A stretch of 64,000 nucleotides of DNA. Source: Anaspis maculata (taxonomy: Eukaryota > Arthropoda > Insecta > Coleoptera > Scraptiidae). This document shows, in pieces, positions 59,028 through 64,000 of the stretch (position 1 is the first letter of the stretch; every line of letters begins with the position of its first letter). The notes beneath the pieces were generated by a model. It saw only the letters and a list, made by a program, of their open reading frames with translations. It was not told the DNA's origin and did no database searches. Location: NCBI GenBank assembly GCA_949128115.1, contig OX421962.1, positions 9,456,262-9,520,261 of the forward strand, read 5' to 3'. Position numbers and translations under genes: made by a program.

Positions 59028-59945
59028 TACCGTCCGTTTTTTTTTCTAGGCCCCAGCGCGTAGCGCCTTTATTATGGGTTCCACACCCAACATATTATAT
59101 ATTTTTGAAATCAGAAGAACAAAATCTTTCGATTGATGGTATGTCAAATTATTTTTGACAGATGTCATTTTTTGACAATTGACAGAATAGTACTTGTGAT
59201 ACATCATTTTAAAGCCCATTAAATTCTGAGGGAAACTGTGTCTTTATTTTTGGAATAGGATGTCTTTCAAAGCTTCTAGAGGTCTTCAAATAGGAAAAAT
59301 TGTTGAAATTCAGAAATACTCAATAAGTACGTAAGTATAGGCAAAAGAGGTATTTTCAATAATAACTAATGATAATAATCAATAAATAATCACAATGAAA
59401 CGGAAAATGTCCTGAAAAAGTTACTCGAAATGACCGTCTCCTTGTTCCTTGAATGAGAGATTCAACGACCGGTAGATTGGAACTGCCAGCCCAACGCGAT
59501 AGTATCCGAGGTGGCCAGGTATGTTCCCCTCGATTTTTTTTATGAGCCTATCTGAAAGATAAGGTGTTTATAGAGTCTCCCGCTAATTTGGACGATTTAA
59601 AACCAGATTATTATCATCAGTTGATATTAAAAATACCTTTGATTATTGAGTAGGTATTTCTGAATTTTAACAATTTTTCCTATTCAAAGACCTCCACAAG
59701 CTGTAAAAGACATCCTATTCTAGAAATGAAAACACAGTTCTCCTAAGAATTTTATGGGCTTTAAAATGGTGCGTCACAAGTACTATTCCGTCAATTGTCA
59801 AAAAATGACATCTGTCAAAAATAATTTGACATATCATCAATCGGAAGATTTTGTTCTTCTGATTTCAAAAATATATAATATGTTGGGTGTGAAACCCATA
59901 ATAAAGGCGCTATAAGCTGGGGCCTAGAAAAAAAAACGGACGGTA
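59028..59945. mobile_element. Foldback element, 918 bp, TA target site
   Basis: Left end TACCGTCCGTTTTTTTTTCT and right end AGAAAAAAAAACGGACGGTA are inverted copies. Pairing continues about 330 bp inward with modest divergence (GGCCCCAGC, CACACCCAACATATTATATA, TGACAGATGTCATTTTTTGAC). A unique centre lies near 59340-59630. TA flanks both ends (59026-59027, 59946-59947). Probably a Tc1/mariner-like non-autonomous element; no gene inside. Confidence 0.75.
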
Positions 59946-60364
59946 TATAACAAGGTTTTGTTTAGAATGCTCATTACGCTCATGAAAATCAATATCGATG
60001 GCGAAGAACAGCAACCTTCTATGTCACCGTTTGCAGAAATTCAGCAAGCTCCTATGTCAAAAAGGGGTACTTTTCAGGAGGAACAAAATGTACTTTCAAC
60101 GTGATGTACTATATTTTCTTCCATTTTAGGTTGAATAATATTCACTATAAATTAAGGTGACTTGATGGGATATGAAATTTGATATTATTCACTAGATTTG
60201 CGCGTGATCAAGATTTCGCCCAGATTTCATTCGCATAAATACTGCTGGTGCTTGTCTCAAGCTAATAGAGTCTACAAAATTATGCTCTGTAGGAAGCTAA
60301 ACTCTTCGAAAGGGTTACTAAGGTTTTCACCCTTTTTCTGGCTTCTTGAATGTAGGTAGCTGAA

Positions 60365-61771
60365 CACTGGCGGCTCCAGCATTTTCGAACAGAGGGTACG
60401 GTTCACCGACCAGGCGCCCTTAAGGTAAGGGCTACAATCAAAATAAGCCCCATGCTTTTCTCCAGTGGCGTACCCAGATTTATGGACAGGGGGGGGGGTC
60501 GATGGAGGTTTTGTGTATTTTTAAAAGATCATCTCTGTACTGGACGACCGCAGCCATTAAAAACTAGTGTCGCAGGCGAAAATTTTTGGGCATAATAGTA
60601 ATAATAATATTTACAATAATAAGCAGAAAAAAGAAAGCCTCTCTAATTCATTTTTTCTCTTCCCTTCGAGGCTCAGGCAAAACTCAAAAGTGCAAAACTA
60701 TCCAAAAAACATAGCCTAAATTCTGTTTTTGAAACACAATGATACCTGTCAAGTAGGTATCAAGCAATCAATCAAATGATAATTCGCTAGGGGATATTAG
60801 TCGAAGCCTTAGGGGGGGATTTATACCCTTCATCCTTCCCCCGTGGGTACGCCCCTGCTTCTCTTTATGACTTCACTCGAACTCCCTATATGTAGTTGAT
60901 TCATAAGCGGTTTTCAAAGAAAAACGATCATTACAACAACTTGGTTTTAATAGTATAAATTGAACTTTTTTTACGCATCTATTTTACCAAAACTAAATTT
61001 ACACCTATCTGCCTCTTCTGTAATCACCAACAGGGTATTTAGTCAGTCTTCAGTCATCGTAGACCAACTTTTGGTTCTGGCGGAGCCTGGAGGCTCTAGC
61101 CCTCAGCAGATTAGAAAATATTTTTTTGCCATAGCTTCCAGATTGGCGAATCAATTTTTCTGAAACTTGGCTCATAAGAAACACGGATTTACTTACTCAT
61201 TGTTTGGTTGAATGCATTATTCTGGAATGTATCTTCTGAAGCAACCATTTCTTCTTTTTTCCGCGGAGTAGGTAATGAGTGACTTCCCTCCCTCTCACAT
61301 AGTATGTAATGAATCAATTACCATAATGGTTGTGAATAATAGTACATTACATACCGAGACGGAAAGAGGTTCATTACAGACAAGAGCCAAGGTAGCTGCA
61401 GAGCGCGCCGCGGGCCGATGGTTCGTAATGATTTATTTTCCAACATTTTCAAAAGTCACCTCGGAAGCGAGCTCGAAAGTCACTAATGAACAATGATTAT
61501 GGTGGTTGTGAGTAGAAGTTCTTTCCACCTTCATAGATGTTATGAGAATAGTTCCAAGATTTTATCACGCGACGCCCAAAGCGAATTTCCACAGGTAACA
61601 TTATCAATTTCATTGGCGAGTTTTCATCACGTTAATTGTTTTTTACAAAGAGTAATCCATCGGTACTACTTATGGATTTTTTTTTCAAAATTATAAGCTT
61701 GACGTCTGGCGCCCCTGATTTGCAACAGGGGGTACGGCCGTACCGTCGTACCCCCCGTGGAGCCGCCAGTG
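60365..61771. mobile_element. hAT-like element, 1,407 bp, perfect 8-bp TSD TAGCTGAA
   Basis: Left end CACTGGCGGCTCCA and right end TGGAGCCGCCAGTG differ only slightly in the inner bases and are inverted. TAGCTGAA is repeated exactly outside both ends (60357-60364, 61772-61779). Inside the ends GGGTACGG-type sequences pair weakly. The 8-bp duplication places it in the hAT superfamily. No transposase is present. It contains another hAT-like MITE (60463-60857). Confidence 0.8.
60463..60857. mobile_element. Nested hAT-like MITE, 395 bp
   Basis: Left end CAGTGGCGTACCCA and right end TGGGTACGCCCCTG are inverted, a widespread hAT terminus. Flanking 8-mers CTTTTCTC and CTTCTCTT agree at 6 of 8 positions, consistent with an aged target duplication. 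Poly-G runs lie just inside both ends (60490, and the C-run near 60838). Confidence 0.65.
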
Positions 61772-61779
61772 TAGCTGAA

Positions 61780-62689
61780 ACAAGGGGCCGCATTAAAAAG
61801 CTCAAAGCAACTACAGGGAATTGAAATCGGCTTGACGCTTATCATGGCTGTTCGAAATATCAGAACAAAACCTACTATCATTTTATAAACAAAACAATTA
61901 CCTTACACCCAATCCAACAATAATTAAAGTGTTTTTAGCACTTTTCCTAATTTATTCTTCTTGAAAAATATGAGTTTTTCTTTTCCCGCACATCTGCCGT
62001 TCTTGACTGCTACAACGCGACTTCCTGGATATTGATTTCCCTTTTATTTTAAAATTGAAAAGCGTACCACCACAATATTGATAATTTTTGCAGAATAGAA
62101 GCATTATAGCAGCTTTTTTGTCTGACATAGAAGGCTATTTTCCATCTTGTCGTTGAAATTGTGTGCTACAACCTTCCATGTTTGACATAGAAGGTTGATA
62201 TTTTGCACTTGACATACGAATCAGTCTTAGTTGGAATCGGAGGTTTTGTCAGTCGATTAAAGGCTGGAGTGTCGATCGTTCAATTCACTATTTCCAACTT
62301 TGCTGAAATTGACATAGAAGGTTGCTGTTCTTCGCCATCGATATGAAAATTGTGCTCTACGGCCCTCTTTAATTTGAAACGATACCAAAGTCGACATGAT
62401 TCTGATAAACTGGTGAGGTAGGCCGCCATTTTGGATTTTTAAAACTGACAACAACTGACAACTGATCCGCAAGATGACGGGCAAAGTGAACGCCACGATG
62501 TGTTTTGAGTGACGTATCGTTTCCGACAAATTTGAGGCCGCGCAGCACGTTTCTAACAATATTTTTCACGTTGAGTGCTAGCTCATTTTGCTTTCGGCAA
62601 TTCCCTTCCTTTTAGCCCAGGCATTTTAGGTTTTGACCTGGAAAAAAATAACGTGAGTCTGAAAATTGGTGGAACGCTTCCACTTTGAC
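61780..62689. other. Gene-free stretch
   Basis: No credible gene. Three direct GACATAGAAGG motifs (about 62125, 62183, 62311) suggest remnants of a short repeat. The minus-strand frames at 62257-62569 show no known domain. Confidence 0.4.
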
Positions 62690-63905
62690 CCCTCAACCAC
62701 ATACTGAAAGTCCTAAAAAAATCCTATGTCCGCTTCATCGGTTTTTGGCGGCAAAAAGCTGTAAGTGACACATTATTTTAAAAACTATTCATTAAAATAC
62801 GCGCTGAAGTATCAATACAGCTGAAAACTTCCAAAAATGATCTTCACGGTCAGTTGAACAACATATTGAAAGTCCTGAAAAATCCTCTCTCCGCTTCATT
62901 GGTTTTTGACAGCAAAAAGGTTCAAATGACATAATTTTGGAAACTATTAAAATACAAGTTAAAGTTTCAGTAAAGCCTGAAAATTTTTAAAACTGTTTTT
63001 TTTTTTCAGTTGAACAACATACTAGAAGCCATTAAAAATCCTATGTCCATTTTATTGTTTTTTGGCGGCAGAAAGGTATAAGTGACATTGTTTTGGAAAC
63101 TATTCAATCAAACAGGCGGCCAAGTTTCGATTCAGCTGAAAATTCTGAAAATGGTTTCCTTGATTAGTTGAGCAACATATTGAAAGTCCTAAAAAATCTT
63201 CTCTCCGCTTCATTAGTTTCTGGCGGCAGAAAATACGGGTTGAAGTTTCGATACAGCTAAAAATTGCTGAAAATGGTCTGGTTTCCTTGATCAGTTGAAC
63301 AACACACTAAAAATACTAGGAAAATCCTTGTTTGCTTCAATGTTTTTTGGTGGAAAAAAGGTATAAGTGACATTGTTTTGGAAACCATTATTTATTGAAG
63401 TAGGCGTTGAAGTTCCAATTCATCTGAAAATTGCTTCCTCGATCATGAGAATAACATACTGGAAGTCCCAAGAAATCCCATGTCCGCTTCATCGTCTTTT
63501 GGCGGCAAAAAGGTATAAGATCATTTCTTGAAACTATTGTTCAAAATATGTGTTGAAGCTGCAATACAGTTGAAAATTGCTGGAAATAGTCTACTCGGAC
63601 CAGTACACTAGTACAGTCAACTAACCAAGGAGACCATTTTCAGAAATTTTCAGCTGTACTGAAATTTTAACCCATATTTCAAAAAAATAGTTCACAATAG
63701 TCACTTATACATTTTTGCCGCCAAAAAACATGAAGCGGACATGGGATTTCTCAGGACTTTTAGTATGTTATTCAACTAACAAAGGATACTATTTTTCAAC
63801 AACTTTCAGCTGTGCTGAAACTTCATCTCATGTTCCAATAAATAGTTCCAAATAATGTCACTTGAACCTTTTTGCTGCCAAAAACCGATGAAGTAGACAT
63901 AGGGG
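62690..63905. repeat. 155-160-bp tandem array that reverses orientation
   Basis: The unit contains GAACAACATATTGAAAGTCC, GTCCGCTTCATCGGTTTTTG, GGCGGCAAAAAGGTATAAG, TGACATTGTTTTGGAAACT and CAGCTGAAAATTGCTGAAAA. The CGCTTCAT anchor falls at about 62731, 62892, 63048, 63206, 63333 and 63485, that is six direct units. Two inverted units follow with anchors near 63731 and 63886. The orientation switch lies near 63600. The array is followed by about 95 bp of other sequence to the window end. Confidence 0.85.
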
Positions 63906-64000
63906 AGAGCAGGTGAATATCGACCACTTAAGGCAAAAAATTCAAAACCAGTCGCCATGTGCACTGTCGAGGCTGTACGTTTTGTACCATATTCCCCAAT

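Larger units (their letters stand above)
59992..62344. repeat. 35-bp near-perfect inverted repeats enclosing the nested hAT elements
   Basis: Positions 59992-60026 and 62310-62344 are inverted copies around CGATGGCGAAGAACAGCAAC and CTTCTATGTCA. The GACATAGAAGG part recurs at 62129 and 62183. Possibly ends of an older element into which the hAT element at 60365 inserted; no target duplication was identified. Confidence 0.5.

Overview
The window reads as animal nuclear DNA, most likely from an arthropod and probably an insect. Protein-coding content is very sparse, GT-AG introns are visible, and retroelement, LINE, SINE and cut-and-paste transposon remnants are everywhere. No bacterial operon, CRISPR array or rRNA gene is visible. 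The species cannot be named from the sequence.

One host gene can be supported. Two short coding exons on the + strand (21743-21818 and 53210-53262) encode the N-terminus and first EF-hand of a calexcitin / sarcoplasmic-calcium-binding-type protein. The donor after the first (phase 1) and the acceptor before the second (phase 1) fit, and rejoin the first Asp of the calcium loop. Between them lies a 31,391-bp intron. The next intron runs from 53263 to the window edge, and the later exons are outside the window. An upstream splice acceptor at 21741-21742 implies a non-coding 5' exon that I could not locate.

Layout. 1-1661: decayed Ty3/gypsy pol on the - strand (RT, RNase H, integrase zinc finger, three frameshifts). 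1705-4484: a palindromic 1.65-kb element (3-bp target duplication TTG) inserted into a broken gene carrying the HAFTGCDT motif and a C-terminal CXC cysteine cluster. 4616-11543: a MITE, a LINE fragment and otherwise empty DNA. 11552-17229: a 5.68-kb hAT-like element with a perfect 8-bp target duplication, loaded with a LINE relic, a second palindromic element and a truncated copy of the first. 17434-17637: a tRNA-derived SINE. 18590-19700: two interleaved minisatellites. 21743-53209: first coding exon and the giant intron. The intron holds a 584-bp palindromic MITE, a 5.9-kb satellite built on a 10-bp TTCnnGAAnn repeat, about 18 kb of AGAAATC-type satellite with nested higher-order repeats, a solo-LTR-like insert and another palindromic element. 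53263-64000: next intron, with a second copy of that palindromic element, CAGCAATTTT and GTTCGAATTC satellites, a 918-bp palindromic element, nested hAT elements and a 155-160-bp tandem array that inverts its orientation.

The main discoveries are three. (1) A group of near-full-length palindromic (foldback) elements, 1.4-1.65 kb, whose ends start TAGTCC or TAGTAC and which are each flanked by a different 3-bp duplication (TTG, CTA, ATA, AAC). (2) A 5.9-kb intronic satellite in strict 5-bp register with the heat-shock-element consensus. (3) A tiny EF-hand exon stranded beyond 31 kb of satellite DNA. I ran no database search; family names come from motif recognition.
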